Shown: positions 7,593 through 14,620 of the stretch, piece by piece
How the letters are laid out: the number at the start of each line of letters is the position of its first letter
Numbering within the stretch: position 1 is the first letter of the stretch
From: Chloroflexota bacterium
GTDB taxonomy: Bacteria > Chloroflexota > Anaerolineae > Promineifilales > Promineifilaceae
NCBI GenBank assembly: GCA_024223125.1
Contig: JAAEOP010000169.1
Coordinates: 1-28,271, forward strand
Direction: 5' to 3'
Length of the DNA stretch: 28,271 bases
The notes under the pieces: generated by a model
What the model was told of the DNA's origin: nothing
The model's database searches: none
The model's input: the letters and a program-made list of their open reading frames with translations, nothing else
Position numbers and translations under genes: made by a program

Positions 7593-8580
7593 TTATTGAA
7601 TTATCACCTAAAAATAAACTTTTTCGTTTGCCAGTCACTTTTGTATTCTCACCAATGAGGGCGCCATCAAGGATACAATCTTCTAATTGTGCCCCGGTGT
7701 CTATGATGCTGTTTTTGATGATGCAGTTTTTCACCTTAGCGCCGGGGCCAATGCTGACGTAAGGGCCGATGACGCAGCTGTAAATTTCAGCTTCGTCATG
7801 GAGGAAGACAGGGGGGATAACGGTAAAATCTTCGGCGTAGCTGCGGTCTATGGCATCTTCTGTGCCGTAACCTAAACCCAGCAGTCGTTCGTTGGTTTCC
7901 AGGATATTTTCGGGGTTGCCGGCATCTAGCCAGAAGATAGTGTCGGCCGTGCGCACTTTTCGGCCGTCTTCCAACAAAACCTGGTAAGCATCAGCCAGAT
8001 AATATTCCCCTTTGGTGCGGCGATCTTCATGGATAACAGTATCGAGGGCGTGGCGAAGGAGACGGCCGTCTTTGAACCAATGAATCCCGGCAATGGCCTG
8101 CTTATAGCGGTCATGGTTTGGCTTTTCTATTAGTTCGGTTACGTAGCCATTTTCATCGGCCGCCACGACGCCAAATTTGCGCGGATTTTCGACTGACTGT
8201 ACCAACATTACCACATCCGCTTCCGGGTCGGGCAAATCGGTGTAATGAGCTTGTACGATGCCATCCCCAAAAGCAATGACTACCTCCCCCTCATCCATAA
8301 AATCGCGGCACAACCACAGGGCATGAGCCTGGCCGAGTTGATCTTCCTGAATGACAAAATGGCTGTCCAGATGAGAATAATGCGCCCGAATCCACGCTTC
8401 AATCTGATCCCCTTTATAACCAACCACAAAAACCACTTCTTCTGTGGTAATGTCGCTCATCAAATTCAACAGATGGCCGATGACGGTATTGCTGGCCACA
8501 TGCAGCAAAGCCTTCGCTCTACTCCAGGTATACGGCCGCATCCGCGTTCCAAATCCAGCGAGGGGAATAATAACTTTCAT
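7576..8580 (-). CDS. Sugar-phosphate nucleotidyltransferase with left-handed beta-helix tail
   Basis: 334 residues from the ATG at 8580. The N-terminus MKVIIPLAGFGTRMRPYTWSRAK is the nucleotide-binding signature of NDP-sugar pyrophosphorylases (glucose-1-phosphate thymidylyl-/uridylyl-, mannose-1-phosphate guanylyltransferases). The usual GGxGTRL is varied to AGFGTRM, and the downstream KP motif to RAKALLHV. FGDGIVQAHY carries the metal-binding Asp, and VTELIEKPNHDR and GEYYLADAYQVLL are conserved sugar-site blocks. The C-terminal ~90 residues show hexapeptide-like repeats (CVIGPYVSIGPGAKVKNCII), a left-handed beta helix. The product is an activated sugar for polysaccharide or glycan synthesis, consistent with glycosyltransferases nearby. 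The nucleotide is not resolved. GGAG lies 11 bases before the ATG. The final residues are encoded by the heptad array. Confidence 0.87.
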   Translation of the reverse strand: MKVIIPLAGFGTRMRPYTWSRAKALLHVASNTVIGHLLNLMSDITTEEVVFVVGYKGDQIEAWIRAHYSHLDSHFVIQEDQLGQAHALWLCRDFMDEGEVVIAFGDGIVQAHYTDLPDPEADVVMLVQSVENPRKFGVVAADENGYVTELIEKPNHDRYKQAIAGIHWFKDGRLLRHALDTVIHEDRRTKGEYYLADAYQVLLEDGRKVRTADTIFWLDAGNPENILETNERLLGLGYGTEDAIDRSYAEDFTVIPPVFLHDEAEIYSCVIGPYVSIGPGAKVKNCIIKNSIIDTGAQLEDCILDGALIGENTKVTGKRKSLFLGDNSIIEIGD

Positions 8581-8614
8581 GACTGCACAATCTCCGTATG
8601 GTTTGAGAACTGTT

Positions 8615-8707
8615 TTCGTTACTTTCCAGATAAGTGCGGACGATCTTACAAATACTGGCTTTATCATCTACCACCAGAATTTTGCTTAGATTGTTTCGCT
8701 TTGCCAT
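8615..8707 (-). pseudogene. Response regulator receiver domain, 5' stump only
   Basis: A frame from ATG 8707 encodes MAKRNNLSKILVVDDKASIC, then KIVRTYLE. This is the first beta strand, acidic pocket (VDD) and first helix of a CheY-like receiver domain. Homology stops after about 29 residues. The frame then runs into the 5' end of the nucleotidyltransferase gene in the wrong frame. The phosphorylatable Asp and output domain are gone, so this is a remnant left by a deletion that placed the nucleotidyltransferase start against the stump. Confidence 0.75.
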
Positions 8708-8752
8708 AATAATTTACAGCATAACCTAAACTAAATTGGATGGCAAAATGGT

Positions 8753-8774
8753 ATTAGTGGTTAGTGACTGGTGG
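8753..8774. repeat. Short heptad array, TTAGTGG type (single arm)
   Basis: Three degenerate heptads (TTAGTGG TTAGTGA CTGGTGG) just before the GT-C glycosyltransferase. They overlap the alternative GTG start at 8771. No second arm is obvious. Confidence 0.4.
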
Positions 8775-8797
8775 CGGGCACAAATTATTACGCAAAA

Positions 8798-10252
8798 ATG
8801 GATATTAAGTTGAAAGAAAATGGAGGACTGTTGCTGCTCACCGCATTGAGTTTGCTAGCGTATGGCGGCATGGTGCGTATGCAATGGTTGTATGGCACTC
8901 TGCGCGACGGCCGTACACCCCAAACCATCGCCTGGTATCTGCTGGCCTTCCTTGCCTATCTGGGCGCCATACTCTGGGCTGAAAAAAGGGGCATTTCTCT
9001 ACGTTGGTTGTGGGGTACGGCCGTGATCTTTCGTCTACTCCTCCTCTTCACCACCCCCACCCTTTCCGACGACGTGTACCGTTACCTATGGGATGGCTAT
9101 GTAACCAATCAGGGCATCAGTCCTTACGCCTACGCCATCAACTCCCCTGAACTAGACTCTCTAGACATCCCCCAGCGCACCCAGGCCAACAATGCCTGGA
9201 TGGCTAGTCCTTACCTACCGGCAGCGCAGATTGTATTTGGGGGAGTTACGGCCGTGTTCCCCCTCCAATCCATCTTCTTGCAAATCATTATGCTCCTCTT
9301 CGATTTGCTCAACGCCTGGCTGCTTTCTCGCTTATTGACCCTGGCGCTGCTGCCCCCCCGCCGCTTACTGCTCTACCTCTGGAATCCCCTTGTCATCGTT
9401 GAAGTCGCCCACAGCGCCCACATAGATGCCTGGATGCTCCTCCTCACCCTCCTCGCCATCTACCTAACCCTTAAACCATACCCACACACTAACCAAACTG
9501 CCCAACACAAATTGAAAACTGTAAACTGCCTCTCCCCCCTCTTCCTCACCCTGGCTACCCTCACCAAACCCCTGCCCGTTCTTCTCTCTCCAATCCTGTT
9601 CTGGCATTGGACTTGGGTACAGCGTATCCTGTACGGTCTATTAACCCTCATCTTACTGATTCCCTTTGGATTGCAAGCCGGTTGGGGGTTGAGCGGTGAG
9701 TTGGATGGGACGGGTTTGTTTGGGGCGCTGCGGATTTACGGCCGTCAATGGAACTTCAACAGCGGTCCCTTTCACTGGTTAGAACTGTACCTGGGACAAC
9801 GTGGCCTCCCCGATCCGGCCGACACAGGAAAGCTAATCATTGGCGGAGTAATGGTGGTGGTGTTAACGGCCGTATTCCTCCTGGCTCGTACCCGCACTGC
9901 CCCCCGCGTTACCCTGCGGCTGATGAGCCTGCCTCTTATCGGCTATGTCCTGCTCACCCCGACCCTACACCCCTGGTACACCCTCATCCTGCTCGCCTTC
10001 CTGCCATTTCTGCCCCCGGCCGAGGGTGAATCCAATTGGCGCTGGCTGCTGGCTGCCCCCTGGATTTATCTCAGCGGCGCCCTGATCTTCTCCTACCTCA
10101 CCTATCTCGATCCCCTCAATTTTGGCGAGCTAGAATGGGTGCGTCACCTGGAATGGCTGCCAACGCTGACCTTGCTGCTGCTCGCTACATTGGCAGCCAT
10201 TCGGAAAATCTGGAATAAAATGTGGATAAATGCAGAGCAAACGAATTCGTAA
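8798..10252 (+). CDS. Polytopic GT-C type glycosyltransferase (mannosyltransferase-like)
   Basis: 484 residues with about 11-13 hydrophobic segments spread along the chain. The first large extracytoplasmic loop holds TLSDDVYRYLWDGYVTNQGI followed by SPYAY. This DD-x-YRYLWDG pattern is characteristic of integral-membrane mannosyl-/glycosyltransferases that use polyprenyl-phosphate sugars (GT-C, DUF2029/MptB-like). Later loops include WNPLVIVEVAHSAHIDAW and TLHPWYTLILLAFLPFLPP, also typical. It would add sugars to lipid-linked or surface glycans on the outer face of the membrane. I start at ATG 8798. A GTG at 8771 is in frame but lies inside a heptad repeat. No strong ribosome site precedes either. 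Codons include several in-frame ACGGCCGT copies read as TAV or GR. Confidence 0.85.
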   Translation: MDIKLKENGGLLLLTALSLLAYGGMVRMQWLYGTLRDGRTPQTIAWYLLAFLAYLGAILWAEKRGISLRWLWGTAVIFRLLLLFTTPTLSDDVYRYLWDGYVTNQGISPYAYAINSPELDSLDIPQRTQANNAWMASPYLPAAQIVFGGVTAVFPLQSIFLQIIMLLFDLLNAWLLSRLLTLALLPPRRLLLYLWNPLVIVEVAHSAHIDAWMLLLTLLAIYLTLKPYPHTNQTAQHKLKTVNCLSPLFLTLATLTKPLPVLLSPILFWHWTWVQRILYGLLTLILLIPFGLQAGWGLSGELDGTGLFGALRIYGRQWNFNSGPFHWLELYLGQRGLPDPADTGKLIIGGVMVVVLTAVFLLARTRTAPRVTLRLMSLPLIGYVLLTPTLHPWYTLILLAFLPFLPPAEGESNWRWLLAAPWIYLSGALIFSYLTYLDPLNFGELEWVRHLEWLPTLTLLLLATLAAIRKIWNKMWINAEQTNS

Positions 10253-10490
10253 TCGGAAAGGGCATACGCCGCACATTGCTGTTGTCACGGCCGAACCTAT
10301 GCCCACACGTATCGCTTCTCTAGCTTTGGGTACAGGCGATATTGATTGTGTTTACCATTTTGCCCTTCATGAATTGTTGGCAACAGCAAATGCTATGCAA
10401 AACGAAGCGGTCGTAGATGCTCTTTCCATTATGGTAGACGGTAAACGGCTGCGCGATATTGCCGACTTGCCCTTTGACCTGACTATTTGA
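10230..10490 (+). CDS. Hypothetical protein, 86 aa
   Basis: An 86-residue frame whose ATG overlaps the last 23 bp of the glycosyltransferase gene. It has a basic N-terminus (MQSKRIRNRKGHTPHIAVVT) and a helical body (HFALHELLATANAMQNEAVVDALS). A clear Shine-Dalgarno is lacking. A downstream in-frame ATG (MPTRIASL) is an alternative start. No family recognised. The stop codon abuts the heptad array that separates it from the convergent glutamine synthetase gene. It may be real or a remnant. Confidence 0.4.
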   Translation: MQSKRIRNRKGHTPHIAVVTAEPMPTRIASLALGTGDIDCVYHFALHELLATANAMQNEAVVDALSIMVDGKRLRDIADLPFDLTI

Positions 10491-10566
10491 ACCGTATTCC
10501 GTGGGCCGTATTCCGTATACCGTATTCCGTGAACTGTAATCGGAATACGGTATACGGCTCACGGAC
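10491..10566. repeat. Heptad inverted array, ATTCCGT type, between convergent genes
   Basis: Heptads such as ATTCCGT, ATACCGT and GGGCCGT on the left reappear as reverse complements (CGGAATA, CGGTATA). A perfect 17-bp stem pairs 10513-10529 with 10541-10557 around an 11-base loop. The array fills the 79-bp gap between the stop codons of the 86-residue ORF (plus) and glnN (minus). It could terminate both, though it has no T-tract. Confidence 0.88.
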
Positions 10567-10569
10567 AAC

Positions 10570-12738
10570 CTACTTAATAAACAACATTTCCTGGTACGTG
10601 GGCAGCGGCCATAAATCATCGGCCACAATCGTTTCCAGCCTGTCGGTATAGTTACGCACGATACGCATGGCGGGTAAAACATTGTCGCGCAGGTATTCAG
10701 CTTCAGCTTCCAGATCGTTGGTTTCATGGTCGGCCGCTAATGTTAATTCGGCCGTGCTTTGCCGCAAACAATCCACCAATTCTGTCACTTCTTGCAACAC
10801 GGTCGTATCAGCATGAAGTCCGGCGGCGGTTAAATGTCCGGCGGCCGTAGCCAACTCATTTTGATAACGGGTAGCGGCTGGATAAATCATTGTCTTGGCA
10901 ATCTTTGCTGTCAAAGCTGCTTCCACATTGACAGCCATCACATACTGCTCAAATTTCACCTCTACCCGGCTCCTCAATTCTCGTTTCGAGAGAACATCAT
11001 ACGTCGTAAACAATTCTACCGCTTCATCAGAGGCCATCGCTGGCAAAGCGTCCGGGGTTGTCCGCAGATTGGGTAAACCACGCGCTTCCGCCTCCCTGTG
11101 CCACGCTTCAGAGTAGCCGTCGCCGTTAAAGATGATGCGATCATGTTTGGCAATCATTTCTTGCAACAGCGTTTGTACGGCCGTGTCAAAATCAGTGTCG
11201 GCCGTTTCTAGCCGGGTAGCCACATAATCCAACGATTCAGCCACGATTGTGTTTAAAACCATCAGCGGTCCGGCAATAGATTGGCTGGAACCCACCGCCC
11301 GGAACTCAAACTTATTGCCTGTAAAGGCAAAGGGGCTGGTACGGTTACGGTCGCCAGAATGTTTGGGCAAGGGCGGCAGCGTGTCTACGCCCACCTCCAA
11401 CACCCCTTTGACCTTTGAAGATTTTGCACCACCTTGCTTAATTTGGGCAAATACATCTGTCAACTGATCGCCCAGAAAAATGGACATGATGGCTGGCGGG
11501 GCTTCATTGGCGCCCAGCCGGTGGTCGTTGCCGGCAAAGGCAATGGCAGCCCTTAAAACTGGCGCAAACTTGTCTACGGCCCGAATAATGGCGGCGCAAA
11601 AGACCAGAAAACGGGCGTTGTCGTGCGGATTGTCGCCGGGGTCCAACAAATTGCCCTGTGTGGCATTGCCAAACGAGTAATTCAAATGTTTACCGGACCC
11701 ATTGACGCCGGCAAATGGTTTCTCATGCACCAGGCAAATCAGACCATATTTTTCAGCCACGCGCTTCAAGGTAATCATAAGAAGCTGTTGGTGGTCAGCG
11801 GCAACGTTTGCATTTTCATGGACGGGAGCTACTTCATACTGACCGGGCGCCACTTCATTGTGGCGCGTTTTGACCGGTACGCCTAATTTGTACAATTCAC
11901 GTTCACATTCCAACATGCAGGCCAAAACCCGTTCTGGAATGGCGCCAAAGTAATGGTCGTCAAATTCCTGCCCTTTGGCTGGTTTGGCGCCGAATAGGGT
12001 ACGGCCGGCAGTCATCAAATCGGGCCGTGCCAGGACAAAGTTACGGTCAATAAGGAAGTATTCTTGCTCGGCTCCAACCGTGGGCACAACCAAAACGCCA
12101 TCATCATCGCCAAACAAGGTCAGAACGCGCTGGACCTGTTTGTTAAGCGCTTTCATGGAACGCAGCACCGGGGTTTTCTTGTCTAACGCTTCGCCCGTCC
12201 AGGAGACAAAGGCGGTGGGGATGCACAGTGTTGTGCCGTTCGGGTTTTCCAAAATATAGGCCGGGCTGGTGACATCCCAGGCGGTATAGCCCCGCGCTTC
12301 AAAGGTGGGACGAATACCGCCAGTGGGGAAGCTGGAGCCGTCTGGTTCGCCTTGAATGAGCTGATCGCCGGAAAACTCGGCCATAGCGGAACCGTCTCCG
12401 TTGGGGGCGAGGAAGCCGTCATGTTTTTCGGCCGTGAGTCCGGTTAATGGATAAAAGACATGCGCGTAATGGGTGGCTCCCTTTTCGATAGCCCAATCTT
12501 TCATGGCCGAAGCAACGACGTCGGCCGTCGTGGTATCCAGAGGTTTTCCTTCTCCGATTGTTTGCAGCAATGATTTGTAGACGGCTTTGGGTAAACGTTT
12601 CTTCATCATGGCCGTACTAAAAACATTCCGGGCAAACAACTCCTGGGTCGGGGTGTCGACAAAACTTAATGGGGTTGATATAGGTTTGTAATTGATGACG
12701 GCCGCAATAGCGTCCAGTCTAGCTTTATTTCCACTCAT
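10570..12738 (-). CDS. glnN: Glutamine synthetase type III
   Basis: 722 residues, the expected length for the GSIII class (about twice the GSI core plus extensions). Family blocks include [20 protein letters not shown], the metal-ligand strand [45 protein letters not shown] (ammonium/ATP site), [17 protein letters not shown] and [21 protein letters not shown]. It catalyses ATP-dependent synthesis of glutamine from glutamate and ammonium in the cytoplasm. It appears intact. AAGGAGATTCTG precedes the ATG. It lies directly downstream of the truncated ammonium transporter on the same strand, a classic amt-gln pairing, and near glutamate-synthase remnants, so this was once a nitrogen-assimilation locus. 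Confidence 0.96.
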   Translation of the reverse strand: MSGNKARLDAIAAVINYKPISTPLSFVDTPTQELFARNVFSTAMMKKRLPKAVYKSLLQTIGEGKPLDTTTADVVASAMKDWAIEKGATHYAHVFYPLTGLTAEKHDGFLAPNGDGSAMAEFSGDQLIQGEPDGSSFPTGGIRPTFEARGYTAWDVTSPAYILENPNGTTLCIPTAFVSWTGEALDKKTPVLRSMKALNKQVQRVLTLFGDDDGVLVVPTVGAEQEYFLIDRNFVLARPDLMTAGRTLFGAKPAKGQEFDDHYFGAIPERVLACMLECERELYKLGVPVKTRHNEVAPGQYEVAPVHENANVAADHQQLLMITLKRVAEKYGLICLVHEKPFAGVNGSGKHLNYSFGNATQGNLLDPGDNPHDNARFLVFCAAIIRAVDKFAPVLRAAIAFAGNDHRLGANEAPPAIMSIFLGDQLTDVFAQIKQGGAKSSKVKGVLEVGVDTLPPLPKHSGDRNRTSPFAFTGNKFEFRAVGSSQSIAGPLMVLNTIVAESLDYVATRLETADTDFDTAVQTLLQEMIAKHDRIIFNGDGYSEAWHREAEARGLPNLRTTPDALPAMASDEAVELFTTYDVLSKRELRSRVEVKFEQYVMAVNVEAALTAKIAKTMIYPAATRYQNELATAAGHLTAAGLHADTTVLQEVTELVDCLRQSTAELTLAADHETNDLEAEAEYLRDNVLPAMRIVRNYTDRLETIVADDLWPLPTYQEMLFIK

Positions 12739-12786
12739 TTTTCAGAATCTCCTTGTGTATTATTTGCATCTTCTAAAAAATATTAT

Positions 12787-12827
12787 GAAGATATTGGAGA
12801 TTAGTCAATCTCTCAATCTTCAATATC
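12787..12827. repeat. Heptad array, GAGATTG type (degenerate)
   Basis: TTGGAGA TTAGTCA ATCTCTC AATCTTC AATATCA has period 7, with an imperfect inverted second arm (TGAAGATATTGGAGATT against AATCTCTCAATCTTCA). It lies between the stop of the truncated ammonium transporter and the start of glnN. Confidence 0.65.
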
Positions 12828-12832
12828 AATTA

Positions 12833-13369
12833 TTAAACGACAATGCCGCGCCGTTCAAAATCACGTTTAGCCCGCATATGCAGGTCATCTAAGTTTTGTT
12901 CCAAAAAGAGGCTGTAACGACCTTCATCAGGACGTGTTTCCAGAGCAATAATTGCATTACCATTTTGAAAAACGGGCAATTCAATATTGTTGACAGTCAT
13001 CGGCTCGATGCCAAAGTCTGACAGAAAGAAGTTGCTGGTTTCGATGATGCCCGCTTTGTCAGCGCCGTACATCAGGCCAAAGCCAACGGCGTAGAATAAG
13101 ATAGCTGCCATGCTGAAGTCCATTAAATTTTTCATCAGCAGGTTGGCGGTGTTTTCCCCACGAGAGAAACCAGACTCTACCATAGCAAAGCCGACTTGCA
13201 TCCAGAAAACAAGGAATGAGCCGATGAACAGCCAGATAATATCAATTTGAACAATGATTTGCCCAGTTACATCTTCTTCCTGGGCAAATGCGGTGCCGGA
13301 TAAAACAAAGAAAACAGCTAAGGCGGCAATGATGCCTGTGATACGGTGAACTCTTTTGTTGCGAAACAT
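12833..13369 (-). pseudogene. amt: Ammonium transporter (Amt family), truncated, with an unrelated C-terminal tail
   Basis: 178 residues from ATG 13369 (ribosome site GAGGAAAAG). A signal-peptide-like N-terminus (IIAALAVFFVLSGTAFAQ) is followed by the first Amt membrane segments (DIIWLFIGSFLVFWMQVGFA, MVESGFSRGENTANLLMKN, MAAILFYAVGFGLMYG). An intact Amt has about 11 transmembrane helices and 400 or more residues, with the pore histidines in TM5 and TM10. All of that is missing. Homology ends around FFLSDFGIEPM. The last ~45 residues (GNAIIALETRPDEG, LEQNLDDLHMRAKRDF) are soluble, resemble no part of Amt, and look like the end of another coding sequence joined in frame. It cannot transport ammonium. 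It is either a decayed gene or an odd in-frame fusion. Confidence 0.82.
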
Positions 13370-13382
13370 GTCTTTTCCTCGT

Positions 13383-13431
13383 AGATAGTGGTTGGTACAT
13401 TGTGGATAGTACAAACCACCAACCACCATAT
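13383..13431. repeat. Heptad inverted array, TGGTTGG type
   Basis: TAGATAG TGGTTGG TACATTG TGGATAG TACAAAC CACCAAC CACCATA has period 7. A 9-bp stem pairs 13388-13396 with 13418-13426. It lies in the transcribed leader of the amt remnant. Confidence 0.65.
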
Positions 13432-13453
13432 CTTGTTTGTCATGCCGGCTTAC

Positions 13454-13511
13454 CAAACAAAAAGGACGCCTTGCGTAAAAACCACTTTGTGATTCTTGCA
13501 TAAGGCGTCCT
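13454..13511 (-). terminator. Strong intrinsic-terminator-like hairpin in the amt leader
   Basis: Read on the minus strand, AGGACGCCTT pairs perfectly with AAGGCGTCCT. The intervening bases form a second inner stem (AATCAC with GTGGTT around AAA). The downstream strand runs straight into TTTTTGTTT. This is a textbook rho-independent terminator. It lies about 85 bp before the amt start on the same strand, so it would act as a leader attenuator, or it closes a gene since lost upstream. Confidence 0.7.
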
Positions 13512-13567
13512 GGCCTGTAAAAGGTATTTTGTTTGCCTGTCACGGCCGTCGCCGCAACACGCTTATT

Positions 13568-13596
13568 AGTCTATCCCCTTCTCCCTTCTGCGTCAA
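13568..13596 (-). promoter_or_regulatory. Possible sigma-70 promoter for amt-glnN
   Basis: On the minus strand TTGACG (13596-13591) is followed after 17 bases by TAGACT (13573-13568). This gives a start near 13561 and a leader of about 190 nt that includes the terminator hairpin. The match to consensus is moderate. Confidence 0.35.
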
Positions 13597-13706
13597 TCTC
13601 GCAAAAATGTTGAAAATGGGGGTTGTGATTTCGTACACAATTGCTAATAATGCCCGATCGGCAAATAGCCTATACTCATTGAGCTTAGTGTTAAATAGAC
13701 ACTTGG

Positions 13707-13789
13707 TTTTCAGTTTTCAGTAATCAGTGTTCAGTGTGCGGTTACTGTGAGGTTCTACTGAACACTGACGACTGCACACTAAACACTGA
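13707..13789. repeat. Heptad inverted array, TNTTCAG type, abutting an IS end
   Basis: TTTTCAG TTTTCAG TAATCAG TGTTCAG TGTGCGG is followed by inverted heptads (TACTGAA CACTGAC GACTGCA CACTAAA CACTGAA). A perfect 12-bp stem pairs 13724-13735 with 13757-13768. Its right edge directly touches the apparent left end of the IS3-type remnant at 13791. Confidence 0.85.
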
Positions 13790-13790
13790 A

Positions 13791-13995
13791 TGACCCGTCC
13801 TGAATATAATTGACACATTAGTGACCATCCAGGACGGAGAAAATATGATAAAAGAACCAATCAAACGATACAGCCAAGCATTCAAACAGCAGGTTGTCAG
13901 GGAGTATGAAGCAGGAGCAAGCATTTACAGTTTGAGGCAAAAGTATGGCATCGGAGTCTATAAGAGCGTCAAGCGATGGATTGAGCAGTACGGCC
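13791..13995 (+). mobile_element. IS3-family-like insertion sequence, left-end remnant
   Basis: TGACCCGTCCTGAATATAATTGACAC has the look of an IS3-family left terminus (TGACC start, TTGACA promoter). A CCGTCCTG/CAGGACGG inverted pair brackets the leader, and an OrfA reading frame follows. The element ends abruptly near 13995, where glutamate synthase sequence begins. The right end and OrfB are absent. Confidence 0.6.
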
Positions 13996-13997
13996 GG
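13845..13997 (+). pseudogene. IS3-type transposase OrfA, N-terminal fragment
   Basis: From ATG 13845 (ribosome site GGACGGAGA) the frame reads MIKEPIKRYSQAFKQQVVRE, then YEAGASIYSLRQKYGIG and VKRWIEQYGR. This is the helix-turn-helix N-terminus of IS3/IS150-class OrfA proteins, which bind the element's ends. An intact OrfA would have roughly another 40-60 residues with a leucine zipper, and OrfB would carry the DDE catalytic domain. Both are missing. After about residue 51 the frame continues as nonsense through glutamate-synthase DNA in a different frame and stops at 14063. Confidence 0.78.
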
Positions 13998-14079
13998 GCT
14001 GCACCATCACCTCATCCGCAGCGGTACACGCACCCAGGTAAGTTTGATCGTGGAATCGGGTGAACCGCGTGAAGTGCAT
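13993..14079 (+). pseudogene. gltB: Glutamate synthase large subunit, internal fragment of about 29 residues
   Basis: The segment AGLHHHLIRSGTRTQVSLIV followed by ESGEPREVH matches the start of the central domain of ferredoxin/NADPH glutamate synthase (typically 'AVHHHLIR.GLRT.VGLVVESGEAREVHHFA'). Nothing before or after it belongs to GltB. On the left it abuts the OrfA fragment at an ACGGCCG motif. On the right it is joined in frame to GltD sequence. It is a relic of a gltBD locus. Confidence 0.72.
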
Positions 14080-14082
14080 CTA

Positions 14083-14445
14083 TCTGCCGTCGTTGGCTCT
14101 GCCCCGGCCGGTCTGGCCTGCGCCGAGCAGTTGAATCTGGTGGGGTATGAAGTAACGGTTTTTGAACGGGCGGATCGTATTGGCGGGCTGTTGATGTACA
14201 GTATCCCCAATATGAAGTTGGACAAGGCATTGGTGCAGCGACGGGTAGATGTGATAGCGCAGGCAGGGGTGCGGTTTGTGACGGATACGGCCGTCGGCAT
14301 AGACATCTCTCCTGCTGAAATGCAAGCCCAATTTGACGCCATCGTTTTATGTACTGGGGTGATCAAACCGCAAGATTTACCGATTTCTGGTCGGGAATTG
14401 CAGAGTATCCATTTTGCGATGGATTTTTTAGGATCGAATACAAAA
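14083..14445 (+). pseudogene. gltD: Glutamate synthase small subunit, N-proximal fragment
   Basis: About 120 residues match GltD. SAVVGSAPAGLACAEQL is the FAD-binding Rossmann loop (GSGPAG changed to GSAPAG). VFERADRIGGLLMYSIPNMK then LDKALVQRR is the most conserved GltD block. FDAIVLCTGVIKPQDLPI and GRELQSIHFAMDFLGSNTK follow. The N-terminal iron-sulfur cysteine domain expected before this is gone, replaced in frame by the GltB scrap. At 14446 homology stops at a heptad repeat and the frame shifts. The intact protein supplies electrons from NADPH to GltB. Confidence 0.85.
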
Positions 14446-14452
14446 GAGGTAT

Positions 14453-14485
14453 TAGGAGATCGGAGATTGCAATCCCCAATCTCCA
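14453..14485. repeat. Heptad inverted array inside the gltD pseudogene
   Basis: GGAGATCGGAGATTG followed by CAATCCCCAATCTCC is a compact inverted pair of GGAGATT-type heptads. It lies exactly between two GltD homology blocks (ending 14445, resuming 14489) and shifts the frame by one base. Confidence 0.8.
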
Positions 14486-14488
14486 TAC

Positions 14489-14620
14489 ATTTCGGCCGCC
14501 GATGAGGATGTCATTATTATTGGCGGGGGAGATACGGGTACGGATTTCGTCGGCACAAAAATACCCGGCTTTACCGGGCACGTTTCCAAGTTATTTGGTT
14601 TAGAAAAAGAGGGGGGCTAA
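14489..14620 (+). pseudogene. gltD: Glutamate synthase small subunit, NADPH-loop fragment
   Basis: In a frame shifted relative to the preceding fragment, the sequence reads ISAADEDVIIIGGGDTGTDF then VGT, the NADPH-binding loop of GltD (VIVIGGGDTGTDC). Homology ends here. The frame continues with unrelated residues (KIPGFTGHVSKLFGLEKEGG) to a TAA at 14618-14620, overlapping the 3' end of the convergent membrane-protein gene. The rest of GltD (about 200 residues) is missing. Confidence 0.78.

Larger units (their letters stand above)
13370..13790. other. Gene-free leader and intergenic stretch between amt and the IS remnant
   Basis: About 420 bp without a convincing gene. From right to left it holds a heptad array (13707-13789), an AT-rich stretch with no feature I can name (13597-13706), a possible amt promoter (13568-13596), a strong hairpin with a T-tract on the minus strand (13454-13511) and a second heptad array (13383-13431) just before the amt ribosome site. 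Confidence 0.6.

Noticed and set aside
8519..8614. C-terminal continuation of the response regulator frame
   Set aside because: It overlaps the nucleotidyltransferase start in the wrong frame and shows no receiver homology.
10491..10566. Standard rho-independent terminator between convergent genes
   Set aside because: The hairpin is strong but has no T-tract on either strand, so I class it as a repeat that may assist termination.
13370..13600. Glutamine or other known nitrogen riboswitch before amt
   Set aside because: Only a terminator-like hairpin is visible. I could not match a known aptamer consensus.
13945..14505. A 186-residue open frame that could be called one oxidoreductase
   Set aside because: It is a chance in-frame join of GltB and GltD fragments preceded by nonsense from OrfA and ended by a repeat-induced frameshift.
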